Made by a program: the position numbers and the translations under genes. The notes beneath the pieces were generated by a model, which saw nothing but the letters and a program-made list of their open reading frames with translations, ran no database searches and was not told where the DNA came from. From the NCBI GenBank assembly GCA_028282885.1, contig JANQGX010000088.1:290121-354120 (forward strand): a stretch of DNA of 64,000 bases, in the 5' to 3' direction. This stretch comes from SAR324 cluster bacterium (GTDB lineage Bacteria; SAR324; XYD2-FULL-50-16). Below are positions 1 through 10,146 of the stretch, in pieces (position 1 is the first letter of the stretch; each line of letters opens with the position of its first letter).

Positions 1-2
1 AT

Positions 3-86
3 GTGTTTGTCGGAAATATAGAGAACTCCTACAACGCTGTACTGGATCTCTATATCGAGAGGTACATACAAAACAACAAAGACTGA
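3..86 (+). CDS. C-terminal tail of an unidentified gene cut by the window edge
   Basis: An open frame enters from the left edge and ends at TGA 84-86. It encodes about 27 residues ending NAVLDLYIERYIQNNKD, an amphipathic composition that looks more protein-like than the other two frames. Nothing identifies a family. It would be the 3' end of a gene lying upstream of the flavin oxidoreductase in the same direction. It could also be chance open sequence. Confidence 0.3.
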   Translation: MFVGNIENSYNAVLDLYIERYIQNNKD

Positions 87-207
87 ATTTCATCGTCCGA
101 ACATTGGTACAACAGCCTTTCAGTTTGATTGCCAAGCCGCACCAGATGGACAGCGCCTTGATCAGGTAATTACCAGACAATAATTAACTTAAAAAAAGGA
201 GAACATC

Positions 208-1611
208 ATGGGCTTTTTAAAAGGGGTATTAACCGGTTTAACTGCAGTGGCAGCAGGATCGGCACTGTTGAACAAAGTTCTCGCCGATCCGGAAAGAAAG
301 CCCTTAATCTCGGAATATGCCGTCAGAAGCGTCTGGATGCATCTGGCCGGTTTCGATGAGATTAAACCCAATCCCCCGCTTTTGGAAAATACGACGCAAG
401 CAGACGTCGTCATTATTGGTGGGGGCTTCACGGGACTGGCTGCAGCGTATCATTTGAGCAAAAGCCATCCGAATAAGCGTATTATATTATTGGAGGCAGC
501 TCGTTGTGGATATGGAGGTAGTGGACGGAATGGTGGCATTCTGCAGGATTTTGACAACCATCTGGTGATGGTCCTGATGCAAAAAAAGGGATTGGAAGCA
601 GCCAGGACCTACTATGAAATCGACAGGCAGGGGCCGGAATTAGTGCGCACCCTGATCCGCGAACATCAAATCGATTGCGATCTGGAAGAGTGCGGGGTTT
701 TGGAACTGGCCCTGAACGATCAACAGATGGAGACACTTCAAACCTTCCACCGGAACTGGAAATCACTCGGTATAGACTCCAGGATACTGGACAGGGAAGA
801 GGTCAGTTCTGAGTTGAAGACGGACCGATTTGCTGGCGGGCTTCATAAGGATCTTGCTGCCATCCTCAATCCCGCCAAACTGGCACATGGATTGAAAACG
901 GTTGTTGAATCCCAGGGGGTCGAGGTCTATGAACGAACAAGGGTTATGTCGATAAAACCGGGATCGACGGTTGAAATTGAAACGGAATTTGGCAGTATAT
1001 CAACACCATCCCTGGTCCTGGCTACCAATGCGTATACTCATCAGATCGGATTTTTCAAGGAGAGAATATTCCCCCTCGGAGCTTACGCCATAGCCACAGA
1101 ACCGCTCGACCGAAATCAGCTTGAATCGATCGGCTGGCAGGGAAGAGAAGCGATGTGGGATATGAGTCCCGAATTCTTTTACACCAGGTTGACAGCAGAT
1201 AACAGAATATTGATTGGAGGCGAATCCTCCCCCTATTTTTATGGCAACGGACTGAGCACCGGTAACTACAAACCGACCCTCGAAAAACTGGAAAAGAGTC
1301 TTTTGCAGACCTGGCCACAGCTCAACGGAATTCAAATCACCCATAAATGGGGCGGAACGCTGGCAATGACCCTGGATTACCATCCGACCATCGGTGTGAT
1401 GGGCGAAAACAGAAATATCTTTTACGGATTAGGTTATTCGGGACATGGCGTAAGCTGGAGTCAACTGGCAGGGAAGATCATCAGTCAGCTCTATTCAGGT
1501 GACGATACCGAGTTAACCCGCTTTTACTGCGTTAATCGAAAACCGCCTTACCTTCCCCCGGAACCTCTTCGTAAGGCAGGTTTCGAACTTTATACCCGAT
1601 TTATGATGTAG
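208..1611 (+). CDS. FAD-dependent oxidoreductase, DAO family
   Basis: A 467-aa flavoenzyme of the glycine/D-amino-acid oxidase (DAO) superfamily, which oxidises amines or amino acids with bound FAD. The Rossmann dinucleotide fold is visible as VVIIGGGFTGLAAAYHL (about residues 67-83), with the ribose-binding acid in ILLEA (about 93-97) and the DAO-type GGSGRNGG loop at 103-110. The C-terminal NIFYGLGYSGHG is the usual second FAD contact. Residues 5-25 are hydrophobic, so the protein may be membrane-anchored or exported. A strong AAAGGAG sits just ahead of the ATG. Closest in style to gamma-glutamylputrescine oxidase (PuuB)-like enzymes, but the substrate cannot be told from sequence. The next gene converges on it, so it is probably monocistronic or ends an operon entering from the left. 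Confidence 0.88.
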   Translation: MGFLKGVLTGLTAVAAGSALLNKVLADPERKPLISEYAVRSVWMHLAGFDEIKPNPPLLENTTQADVVIIGGGFTGLAAAYHLSKSHPNKRIILLEAARCGYGGSGRNGGILQDFDNHLVMVLMQKKGLEAARTYYEIDRQGPELVRTLIREHQIDCDLEECGVLELALNDQQMETLQTFHRNWKSLGIDSRILDREEVSSELKTDRFAGGLHKDLAAILNPAKLAHGLKTVVESQGVEVYERTRVMSIKPGSTVEIETEFGSISTPSLVLATNAYTHQIGFFKERIFPLGAYAIATEPLDRNQLESIGWQGREAMWDMSPEFFYTRLTADNRILIGGESSPYFYGNGLSTGNYKPTLEKLEKSLLQTWPQLNGIQITHKWGGTLAMTLDYHPTIGVMGENRNIFYGLGYSGHGVSWSQLAGKIISQLYSGDDTELTRFYCVNRKPPYLPPEPLRKAGFELYTRFMM

Positions 1612-1791
1612 AACGACAGAGAGGGGTTTGGCTGTCATTACCCGATATTGATAAAACCAAGATTTTTTTACCCTCTTCTACGCCGGCAAACCTCTTAGCC
1701 CTCGCGGCTTACTTCGTTAGCGGGCTGAACGTCCGTCGGAAAAGGGATCAGTGACAGATCGTTCGGCACCAGATGCTGATTTTTGAGGATT

Positions 1792-4287
1792 TCAACTCAG
1801 GATATCATCGAACTTGAGGATGTTTTTTCTCAGCGCGAAAACCACCGTGTCCAGGGCAATGTCGGGAGAGTAATTATAAAGGTAGTTCATGTTGTGGATA
1901 ATGTTTTTCATGAAGTCCTTTATTTTTTGAGGGTACTGACTGAGCCGTTTGGGGTCATTTTTCTTGTGAAAGAAGACATCTTTCAGTTGTTCGGGATTGA
2001 TCTCCCTGTCCACTTTGCGATGGGACAACAATACCGAATACTCCTTGGCAAAACATTGCAGCATATTGTCTTTTCTGGAGGAAATAATGTTTTTCCCCTC
2101 CTCCAGGACCACCTCTCCCGTAGACTGAAAATCAAGAAACTTCTGCGAGATCTCCTTGCGAACCTGGGAGAAGCTGCGTCCGGGCGCCAGGATCTTCTCA
2201 ATGGTTTTCATGTATTCTTCATCCGCCTTGTCTATCTTTAATCCTGTCTGGGGATCAACAAATGAAAATTTGGGAACCATGATATGGGCAAAAGCCTTGT
2301 TCTGGATGGCGCTGTTGAGTACAGCATGCTGGATATATTTACGCATATCGTGTTCAATCTGATCCGGGTTTCTGTCCACCACGCAGATGGTCAGCTCCTT
2401 CTTGAGAATCGTAAAATAGAGCTTGCGGACAACCTCAACCAGACCACTGTAATCTCCGTAATCTCCGGCTCCGGTTTCAATCGAGGAATAACCAATCATG
2501 CGAAAGGGGATGACAGGTTTGTCCATCTGATAAGACTCATCCGGTAGCAACCAGTGATGCAGTTCCGGACCTTCTTCAATCATCTGGGTGAGCTGCTTGA
2601 GAAAGATTCCCACATGAATCTTGCGCCCATCGGAATTTGCGATGGTATTCCGCATTACGTTCTGAAGCTGTCTCACTGAAATGCCGACCTTTCCCTCTTC
2701 GGGATAGTGTTCATTCCAGAGGTGTCTCATGAACTCATCGTCAATCAGCTTCAACTCTTCGTTGGAAAAAAGATCGGTATCCTTGAGATTGACCGCATTG
2801 GGATGGGTAACGATCAGATCCGCGAAGGAATCCGTATCATGACGGCTCAATCCCAGCCGCAGCATCTCATTTCGAAACGGGTGCCAGTGAGGCAGTTGGC
2901 TGATCGTTCGGATGGGATCTTCCACTTGACTGCTGTAAATCAAGAGTTTCTGCTCAGGTGTTATGGAGCGATAAAGTTTCCGCTTTTCTTCACTCCACTG
3001 CGCCGGAAATGACTTGCGAACCGGAGGCATCAGTCGGGTCAAAACCGCATAGTACGCGGCAATGCGCAGCAGGTTGGGATCCACATCATACTCTTCCCGC
3101 ATGTTGGACATATCCCTTTTCAGGATATCCATCTCCGAGTTGGCATCAAGCAGGTAGTTCACCGGTATTCGCTCAATCCGATCCAGAAGCTTGGAAGCAT
3201 CCAGTTGCCGGTCCAGATTCTTCATCTCCTCGATATTGGTGGTAATCACGACTGTGTTGTCCACTGAAGACTGGGTGGATTCAATTGCCACCTTGCCACT
3301 ACCCAGTAGCATCAGCAGGGGTTTGTAATCCTTTTCGTGAGCCCCGTCATGAAGTCCGAAGGCGTCGTGAATATGCAGGATTCCCCGGTTGGAGTCCACA
3401 ATGGCTCCACTGTAATTATATACCAGTTTCCCCGGCAAATGTTCATTCAGAATGGTCGTGTTCTTGTTATCGAGCATAACCGGATTGACCCTTGCCTTGA
3501 GGGCGCCGGTATCGTCAATATTGGATATTCCCTTTGCCTGGGCCGTTGAAAACTCGATCTCCTCCACATAGGTGTATTTCTCCAGCACCTCATAAAGCGA
3601 GAGATCCTTGTTGATGGGATTCTGCATCAATCCCTCGATAATATCCAGGGAGCGCTTGTCCGGAGTGGCGTTCAGGTAAAAACTGGGAATCTTGAACTCG
3701 CCCGATGACTGATGTTTCTCCTTGATATAGTCAAACAAAACTTGCCGGGGTTGAACGATATTGCCCTCCGGCGTCTGCATGGTTATTGGAATCAGCAACA
3801 GGGGATTATGATGAAATCTGGAACGGATTTCAAACGAGCATCCCTTTTCGTTGGCAAATTTGAAGCAAAATGTATAGAGCCGGACGTTGGCCTGCTTGGT
3901 GTATTCCTCCAAAGCCCGGACAATCAGGTCAACGATATTGGTTTTGCCGGAAGCGGGCGGCCCCACCAGTACGATTCCCCTGTTTGAACCGGCTTCGTTG
4001 TCGAAAGAGGTGATGACATCGACCACATATTTAATACAGTGCTCCTGGCCAAAAACAGCGTTGATCCCCGTGGAAAAGAGGTCTTTAAAGATATTGTAGC
4101 TGATAATGGGCTCCCCGCTACGCACTACGATTTCAAAGCCGAAGTATTCGATAGCGCTCTTGATCAGCGAAGCTGAAGTTTGCAGATGCTCCACCGGATT
4201 GTCGATAGCTCCATCGATAAATTCGGAAAACCGGATACTTTTTTTTCTCTGGTAATTCAACAACTCTTTGAGATCCAAGGTTTCCAT
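1792..4287 (-). CDS. PrkA-like serine protein kinase, second paralogue
   Basis: An 831-aa relative of PrkA/YeaG, the AAA-fold serine protein kinases that act in stress and starvation signalling. The Walker A motif GPPASGKT lies at about 109-116, followed by PrkA-type AAA core segments and a long C-terminal kinase-like region. I start at 4287 rather than a longer upstream frame because GAGGAGATAGGC precedes this ATG and the longer version would read through the end of the preceding spoVR gene. It is last in the prkA - yeaH - spoVR - prkA-like operon, 10 bp after spoVR. It is clearly diverged from the first kinase of the operon (different Walker A, about 90 residues longer), so the operon encodes two distinct PrkA-type kinases. 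What it phosphorylates is unknown. Confidence 0.85.
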   Translation of the reverse strand: METLDLKELLNYQRKKSIRFSEFIDGAIDNPVEHLQTSASLIKSAIEYFGFEIVVRSGEPIISYNIFKDLFSTGINAVFGQEHCIKYVVDVITSFDNEAGSNRGIVLVGPPASGKTNIVDLIVRALEEYTKQANVRLYTFCFKFANEKGCSFEIRSRFHHNPLLLIPITMQTPEGNIVQPRQVLFDYIKEKHQSSGEFKIPSFYLNATPDKRSLDIIEGLMQNPINKDLSLYEVLEKYTYVEEIEFSTAQAKGISNIDDTGALKARVNPVMLDNKNTTILNEHLPGKLVYNYSGAIVDSNRGILHIHDAFGLHDGAHEKDYKPLLMLLGSGKVAIESTQSSVDNTVVITTNIEEMKNLDRQLDASKLLDRIERIPVNYLLDANSEMDILKRDMSNMREEYDVDPNLLRIAAYYAVLTRLMPPVRKSFPAQWSEEKRKLYRSITPEQKLLIYSSQVEDPIRTISQLPHWHPFRNEMLRLGLSRHDTDSFADLIVTHPNAVNLKDTDLFSNEELKLIDDEFMRHLWNEHYPEEGKVGISVRQLQNVMRNTIANSDGRKIHVGIFLKQLTQMIEEGPELHHWLLPDESYQMDKPVIPFRMIGYSSIETGAGDYGDYSGLVEVVRKLYFTILKKELTICVVDRNPDQIEHDMRKYIQHAVLNSAIQNKAFAHIMVPKFSFVDPQTGLKIDKADEEYMKTIEKILAPGRSFSQVRKEISQKFLDFQSTGEVVLEEGKNIISSRKDNMLQCFAKEYSVLLSHRKVDREINPEQLKDVFFHKKNDPKRLSQYPQKIKDFMKNIIHNMNYLYNYSPDIALDTVVFALRKNILKFDDILS

Positions 4288-4297
4288 GCCTATCTCC

Positions 4298-5920
4298 TCA
4301 TAAGGTGAACGGTTTTTTGTTACTGTCCATTCGCTCCAGAACTTCCTCAAACGAGGTTTCAGCGATCTCCTTCTCTTCGAACTTCCTGTTGGAATAGGTG
4401 TACAGCTTGTTGCCTGACACCAGCGAAGCCGCACTCTTCCATATGAAATTGATGTTCTTCAGGGTCGGCTCGATCCAGCTTTTCCTCAAAGCCCGGCCGT
4501 CGTTCCTGTGATACAACAACAATCCGCCATCGATGAATTCGGTATCCACAATATAGATCCGGGGCTTGTTAAAATGGGTGAAGAAGCTCAGCATCTCATC
4601 CTTGACCATCTTCGGATCAAGCCAGATGAAGTAGTTATCTTCCTTAACCACGGCATCTTTAGAAATACCGTACATTTCCGCCTGTTTTTTGAAGATACGA
4701 TTCAGATGGAATTCAAAAACCAGTTCCTCGGTTAGAAATCTGCGCAGAAATTCATAATCCGTGGTGGTCTTGACCAGATGTTTCATACATTCCAGGGGAT
4801 CCAGGTCCGATTTCCGATCCCATTTTTCACGGGCTTCCACATCCTTTTCTTCAATATAATCCAAGGTGACCTTGCCGGTCCGGTAGAGCTCTTCTATGTG
4901 GTTCCAGAGATGATACCCGAGGTGATAGGGATTTCGCATAAAGAAAGGACGTGGCGCACAAACCCCCGAAAAGATCTTGGCATAATCAATGATGCCATTA
5001 ACCGCCTTCTCCTTAAAGAGTTCCAGCATAATCTTCTTCTCCCAGTACATCGCCCAGCCTTCGTTCATAATCTGTGTGCGAACCACAAAATCGTGCTTGG
5101 AATGGGAGACATACATGTAGTCCAGGATGGCCTTTTCCGCAGCGCTGGTCGGGGAGAAGGTCCTGAGAAAACCGAGAATGTCCTGACAGGGCCGATACAA
5201 TCGATAGCCGGTGCGACTGATCTGTTCCCGACGATCCCTTTTCTGTCGATCAATCTCCCAGGCATTCTCGGAATCCTGGTATTTGAGCAGGGAATCCATG
5301 GTATGGGAGAAGGGGCGAAAAAACTCCCGGGAAGTCTCTTCTTCAACTTTAGGGACAATCTTCTCCGGCTGGGGAGGTAAATCTCCTTCAACCGAATGCT
5401 CCAGATTATACTGGGAATGGGGAGCTATTAGGGGAATAACCGATTCGCAGGCATTCCAGTAGGTCAGGTAATGTTTTTCTCCCATCTGGTGCTGCCCGGC
5501 GTTCACCTTCTTCACCAGGTACATGACATATTCGGTTCTGTCCGGATTGGAGTCCTGCAGCACATTCAGTTCCGAAAACTCGCAATGCCCTACCACATGG
5601 GCCATGACTGTCGCCTGTATCATGGGTGAATTGGTGTTGTTGAGGTAGGCATAAGAGGGGTTGCCGGTCTGCACCACCTCATAATAGAGGCTGGACTCCT
5701 GTCCCGATTCGATCCGGAACTTCTTTGTTACCATGCGTTTCCCCTCCCAGATATTGACCGGACTGGTGGGGTAGACATGTTTTTCCAGCAGCGATGCGAA
5801 TTCGATTCCGTCCAGAATGAAGAAGCGGATCTCGGGCAGGGTCCGTCCCATCTCTTCCGCGTAATGCAGAACACGCTTCTCCAGGTGGCTAAGTGTCTTA
5901 TCCGTTGATATCAGTCTCAT
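4298..5920 (-). CDS. spoVR: SpoVR family protein (YcgB-like)
   Basis: A 540-aa member of the SpoVR/YcgB family, proteins of uncertain biochemical role that repeatedly occur with PrkA and YeaH in stress and stationary-phase modules. It has the family's AHVVGHCEF His-rich segment and the MNEGWAMYWEKK block followed by NPYHLGYHLW. The ATG at 5920 is chosen because GGGAGG lies six bases upstream; a TTG two codons earlier overlaps that site. It lies 38 bp after yeaH and 10 bp before the second kinase gene. Despite the name, no other sporulation genes are present and the window looks Gram-negative, so a sporulation role is not implied. Confidence 0.93.
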   Translation of the reverse strand: MRLISTDKTLSHLEKRVLHYAEEMGRTLPEIRFFILDGIEFASLLEKHVYPTSPVNIWEGKRMVTKKFRIESGQESSLYYEVVQTGNPSYAYLNNTNSPMIQATVMAHVVGHCEFSELNVLQDSNPDRTEYVMYLVKKVNAGQHQMGEKHYLTYWNACESVIPLIAPHSQYNLEHSVEGDLPPQPEKIVPKVEEETSREFFRPFSHTMDSLLKYQDSENAWEIDRQKRDRREQISRTGYRLYRPCQDILGFLRTFSPTSAAEKAILDYMYVSHSKHDFVVRTQIMNEGWAMYWEKKIMLELFKEKAVNGIIDYAKIFSGVCAPRPFFMRNPYHLGYHLWNHIEELYRTGKVTLDYIEEKDVEAREKWDRKSDLDPLECMKHLVKTTTDYEFLRRFLTEELVFEFHLNRIFKKQAEMYGISKDAVVKEDNYFIWLDPKMVKDEMLSFFTHFNKPRIYIVDTEFIDGGLLLYHRNDGRALRKSWIEPTLKNINFIWKSAASLVSGNKLYTYSNRKFEEKEIAETSFEEVLERMDSNKKPFTL

Positions 5921-5958
5921 ATTCAACCTCCCATTGCTGACAGGTTTAGGCGCTTAGA

Positions 5959-7017
5959 TCAGACTTCCTGAAACAAGGTTTTAATGGCGTTAATGGTATC
6001 CGATTTCCTGTGAATCTTGCTCAGGCGAATAATTTTGTTTTTCACAAAGTCCTTGGATAAATCCAGGACCAGTTTGCTCCACTGGGATGGCAGAACCTCC
6101 AGAATTCCCACCCGGTTGAAAACCGGCATGATCGACTCCCTGAGGATACCGGCGATCTCCTTGCTATCGTTGCCGAAGACCTCGCCATCCCCGAAATAGA
6201 ATGCATAGAAGTTGGTGGAATTGATATCATACTCGTTGAAGGCAACCTGGTAGATCAGGTCAAAGGCAATAAAGGCGCGAGTACCGCCAATATTGCCCAC
6301 CCTGTAAAACTCCTGCTCCTGAACCTCATAAGCCTTGACATCGTGAACAAAGAAGCGATGCTCCACATTCCGGACCCCATAGTTGTAATCCAGCCAGTTT
6401 TTGATGAAATTCACCAGCCGTTTTTCCATTTCCAGACGTTGTCCGTGTGTGGAATAGGAAATATCCCCCATATAGAACACCACCGCCTTGTACTTGGGAT
6501 TTTCAACCCGAACGGGTATTTTATAACGCCGATCCCTGCGCATGAAATCAACAGTGTACTTGCCACGGGCCGGATCGTATTTCCCCATGCCGATGCTGGA
6601 ACGCAGGGCGCGTTTGAAAGTTCTTTTTTTGTCCAGAATGACACCAGTGGGTCCGAAGGTCTTGAACTCGTAAGAAACCTCTTTGATTTTACCCTTCCCC
6701 TCTTTTTTCAGATTGGGAAGTCGCAACTTTTCGGCCAGGAGTTCCATAAACCGGTTAAAAGGCAGGTTGAAGACCAGCTTACCTCCCTCGGTTCCGGGTT
6801 TCCGTCCCCCCTTTCCGCCTCCTTCACCTTCATCTCCGTAAGAAAAGGTGGGGGGTACTATATCGTCCATCTCGATGATGATCTCGCTGCCCCTGTCACC
6901 CAGGGTATCCAGATCTCCCTCGTTGATTATCTCCTCAATGGCGTCTTCAACGGTATCCTCAATGAAATCGTTAAAGGCCCCTTCCGATTCGTTGGAGGAT
7001 ATTCTGTCTTCCTGCAT
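5959..7017 (-). CDS. yeaH: YeaH/DUF444 family protein
   Basis: A 352-aa DUF444/YeaH protein, the usual partner of PrkA (yeaG-yeaH in enterobacteria). The first third is acidic and then glycine/lysine rich (GEGGGKGGRKPG). The rest resembles a von Willebrand A fold with a MIDAS-like DISYS after the hydrophobic strand AVVFYMG. AGGGGG precedes the ATG. It is the second gene of the operon, 139 bp after the first kinase, a gap big enough for an internal processing or promoter site, although none is obvious. A cytoplasmic adaptor or metal-dependent partner of the kinase is the likely role; no activity is established that I can cite. Confidence 0.93.
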   Translation of the reverse strand: MQEDRISSNESEGAFNDFIEDTVEDAIEEIINEGDLDTLGDRGSEIIIEMDDIVPPTFSYGDEGEGGGKGGRKPGTEGGKLVFNLPFNRFMELLAEKLRLPNLKKEGKGKIKEVSYEFKTFGPTGVILDKKRTFKRALRSSIGMGKYDPARGKYTVDFMRRDRRYKIPVRVENPKYKAVVFYMGDISYSTHGQRLEMEKRLVNFIKNWLDYNYGVRNVEHRFFVHDVKAYEVQEQEFYRVGNIGGTRAFIAFDLIYQVAFNEYDINSTNFYAFYFGDGEVFGNDSKEIAGILRESIMPVFNRVGILEVLPSQWSKLVLDLSKDFVKNKIIRLSKIHRKSDTINAIKTLFQEV

Positions 7018-7156
7018 GACAACCCCCTGTTAGTATTGGTGAATGATTAGCAAGAAAAACCTGATTTTGAGCATTCAATTCAATCCATACTGTTTGCGGT
7101 CAAGCACTGCCTTGGGATTTATGATTAAGCTTCCCGGCCGCATGAGTAATCTTGCT

Positions 7157-9379
7157 TTACGCCACAATGCTGGAAGCGTTTGCCGTAATGGTCAGCGCCT
7201 GAAAAGCGCATTTGCCGCAGTATCCCTTGGTTTCAATGAGATATTTAATGGTTTCGTTCAGATGTTCCTGCTCCTTGATATTAACATTGGCCGCGCTGGT
7301 TCCGCTTTTGATCCAGCCCAGCAGCTTCATGTTCTCGCTGGCCTTGAACTCGTTCTCGAAGACATATTTCTTAATGGCATTTTGATAGGAGGGCTCATCG
7401 GCCAACAGAACCGAGTAACTGACACTGGCGATGGCATCGCTCAACTCCTTGCGAAAGACCTCTCGGTCAGGGATTCCCAGGTACTGTTCAATGGACTGCA
7501 TGAACTTTTCATCGGGTTGCACATCCATCTGGGTGACATCATGTTTTACCTTGGCGCGATGGGCGTATGCCCGGACATGATCGGAATACTTCTTCCAGGT
7601 CGTTTCGATGATTGAATCGTCGCGCAGGATGGCTCCATAAACATCACTGGCAATCTGACCAAAAATCCAGTTCTTGGCCTGGGGGGTTATCTTTTCCACA
7701 TAGTGGCTCAGTTTGGATTTCTCTGTGGCAAACAGATCCTTGAGAGCGCTTTCCAGGCGGACATAAAGATCCAGCGGAGTGACACAGGGATTCTGCAACG
7801 CGACCGAGGTCAACAGGGCATGATCCCCCGACTCCGATGAGAGTTGATTGATATTGGCGGCATACTCGCTGATCTGGAAATGATCGGTGTATTCGATGAT
7901 GTTCTGGATAAAACGGGGATCTAACCCGAAGGTTCCCTCCGAAGGTTTGACGAACTCAAATTCCTCCAGGATCATCTTGGCCATATTGTTGTCCACTCCG
8001 CTGTCAGCGCGTCCGGCATAGATCAGGGCTTTCTGCAGCAGGGACAAGTTTTCATTCTGTTTGGAGGCATAAAGCCTGGACATGACGGCCACCAAACTAA
8101 GGAAAGCAAGACTGTGTGGCGCAATATGGGCCTGGTGTTTTTTCTTCTTGCTCCACTTCCTCACCTCGTTGGAGTAGGTAAAAGCGTAAATCTGCTCTTC
8201 CTGTTTATAGTTCACCGAGAGCGGCATCTCGATAAAGGTGGTACGGGAGCGCAGGGCTTCAAATGTGGGATTTCCCATGAACATATTGTATTCATGAAAG
8301 TTGGTATGCCCGATGATAACCCCGTTAAAGGGAATCGGAGCCTGCCCTTCGGGCTTGAAGAATCGGTCCTGGGTGGCAAACAACAGTTCATAGAGAAACT
8401 TGTCCGACAGTTTCAGAATCTCATGTATCTCTACAAAGCCGTTGGCCCCTGCGCAAAGTTCCCCTTTATAATCGTGAACAAGCGGGTGCGATTCACTGCC
8501 AAACCTGGGCAACAGGCTATAATCGATGTTACCGACCAGCGATCCCGCTTCCTGGCTTTTTTCATCCCTGGGGGTATAAGATCCGATCCCGGTTTTGGTC
8601 CTGGCATCAAAAATCATTCGTCTTACTTTCAAAAAGCTCAACAAACCGTTGAAATCCAGGTTTTTGGCCTTCATGAAGTCTTTCAGGACATAATCCGAAA
8701 ATGGTGAAATCAGACCGCTAATACGAATCTTGAATTCGTTGTCGTAATGGGGATGCTTTTTCAGCCAGCTATTGAGTGCTTTCTTGCTTAGGACTTTCCC
8801 CAGTTTTTCACAGAACTTCTCTCTTATCTCGATGGGAATAACCATCAGGGGCGGTTCAAACAGCGGGGCAGGTAAATAGTAAATGTCTCCTTCCTTGAAC
8901 AGGGCTTTCTCTTTCAATCGCTCATCAAGGGTCGGTAACAGCAGAAAAAAGGTCTTTCCTGCATCGGAGGCTGAATAGCGCCTGAGAGCGGATTTAATTC
9001 CGTCCATGGACCTCGATTTTGCCGAACCTGGTGGTCCAAGCAGTATCCACAGCCGCTTGGAGGATTCCATCCCACGGCTGGCATTGTGAATTTTTTCCAC
9101 GAGATTTTCCTTGGCCCTTTGCTGCCCGAAAACCACGTATTCTCCCACAATTCCTTCGGTCTCAAAAAACGAATAGGTGTGTTTGACCGGCTTTCCGGTA
9201 ACCATCAGATGCTCAACCCCTTCTGCCAGCATCATATCGTGCAGGATCTGGGTGGAGTTTCGGGTAATCCATGGCTCTTTTTGTACCAGTTCCAGGTACT
9301 CTTCAAAACTCATGACCTCTTCCCTGGTCTGCATCTTTTCGTTGGATTGATTTATCAGATCGTTCAGTATCTGTCTCAT
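7157..9379 (-). CDS. prkA: PrkA family serine protein kinase
   Basis: A 740-aa PrkA/YeaG kinase with the N-terminal AAA domain (Walker A GPPGSAKS at 115-122) and the C-terminal PrkA kinase region. The ATG at 9379 is preceded by AGGGGG; a longer frame beginning 72 bp upstream has no such site. The protein leads the four-gene stress operon prkA - yeaH - spoVR - prkA-like. In enterobacteria and Bacillus the family is linked to nutrient limitation and stationary phase, which is the reasonable inference here. The C-terminus carries CGKC, a possible metal or redox pair I do not recall as standard for the family. Confidence 0.93.
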   Translation of the reverse strand: MRQILNDLINQSNEKMQTREEVMSFEEYLELVQKEPWITRNSTQILHDMMLAEGVEHLMVTGKPVKHTYSFFETEGIVGEYVVFGQQRAKENLVEKIHNASRGMESSKRLWILLGPPGSAKSRSMDGIKSALRRYSASDAGKTFFLLLPTLDERLKEKALFKEGDIYYLPAPLFEPPLMVIPIEIREKFCEKLGKVLSKKALNSWLKKHPHYDNEFKIRISGLISPFSDYVLKDFMKAKNLDFNGLLSFLKVRRMIFDARTKTGIGSYTPRDEKSQEAGSLVGNIDYSLLPRFGSESHPLVHDYKGELCAGANGFVEIHEILKLSDKFLYELLFATQDRFFKPEGQAPIPFNGVIIGHTNFHEYNMFMGNPTFEALRSRTTFIEMPLSVNYKQEEQIYAFTYSNEVRKWSKKKKHQAHIAPHSLAFLSLVAVMSRLYASKQNENLSLLQKALIYAGRADSGVDNNMAKMILEEFEFVKPSEGTFGLDPRFIQNIIEYTDHFQISEYAANINQLSSESGDHALLTSVALQNPCVTPLDLYVRLESALKDLFATEKSKLSHYVEKITPQAKNWIFGQIASDVYGAILRDDSIIETTWKKYSDHVRAYAHRAKVKHDVTQMDVQPDEKFMQSIEQYLGIPDREVFRKELSDAIASVSYSVLLADEPSYQNAIKKYVFENEFKASENMKLLGWIKSGTSAANVNIKEQEHLNETIKYLIETKGYCGKCAFQALTITANASSIVA

Positions 9380-10146
9380 GCGGCCCCCTTTTGAGTTTGT
9401 TGCGAATGAATCCGTGTAACTATTCCTTTTGGGCTTAACCGAAGAGGTCACGATCCAGGACCAGAAAGAAACCGTCGCTGAGTTTGAACCGCTGTCAATT
9501 CAGTATCGGGAGTTCAGTGAATAGTTACGAATCCGATTGGATTATTGAACAAAACACCTTAATTCATTTCCATTTCCGGCTGAAAGATCCAAATCCGATT
9601 GATACTTTCCTACCAAGATCTCCAGGATAATCCAAAAAAGATCGCTCCCGGAAACCAAATTCCTTTTGACATCAATATACAACAAATCGGACTCAAAACA
9701 CAGGAAAAAAGAATATTTTTATCAACTCCGGAGGGTGACAAACAGGGAAGGCACGCCATTACTGCTTCTCATCCTTGATTATTTCTTGTCTTGGAGAAGT
9801 GGCTACAATAAAAAAACGACAAAATAGAGATCCCCGGAAGAAAATTTGGTGATTTTCAACCATTTTAGATTAAACCCGGTACTTTTGGCCTAAAAAAACA
9901 GGGGTGGGTGATACAGGGCTTCGTCCTGTTTTGAGTCTCTCTTGACCTTGTCAGATCACAATTATCTGATATTATTATTTAAATCAGACCAGTCTTTGTA
10001 TTTTTATTTCTTTTAAAACCAGCCAATTAACATCAAACCCATTATTTTAAAAGGGAAAAAAAGACTTGATAAAGGCCGTATTTGGGCAGGGAGAATGCAT
10101 TATTAGTTTTGCATAGTTTTTGGATCAATTGACACAGGGGGACATC
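9380..10146. other. Long AT-rich intergenic region upstream of the prkA operon
   Basis: About 770 bp separates prkA (minus) from a small plus-strand ORF. It should hold the prkA operon promoter, but I found no convincing sigma-70 or sigma-54 match on the minus strand. Two competing hairpins are visible on the plus strand: ACAGG 9913-9917 can pair with CCTGT 9925-9929 (followed by TTT), and AAAACAGG 9895-9902 can pair with CCTGTTTT 9925-9932. They share one arm and so exclude each other. The stretch after 9955 is very AT-rich. A minus-strand frame covering 10042-10443 looks like a shadow. Confidence 0.5.

Noticed and set aside
1612..1791. Possible bidirectional terminator between convergent genes (AGCCC...GGGCT)
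   Set aside because: Only a 5-bp stem with a large loop and no T-run.
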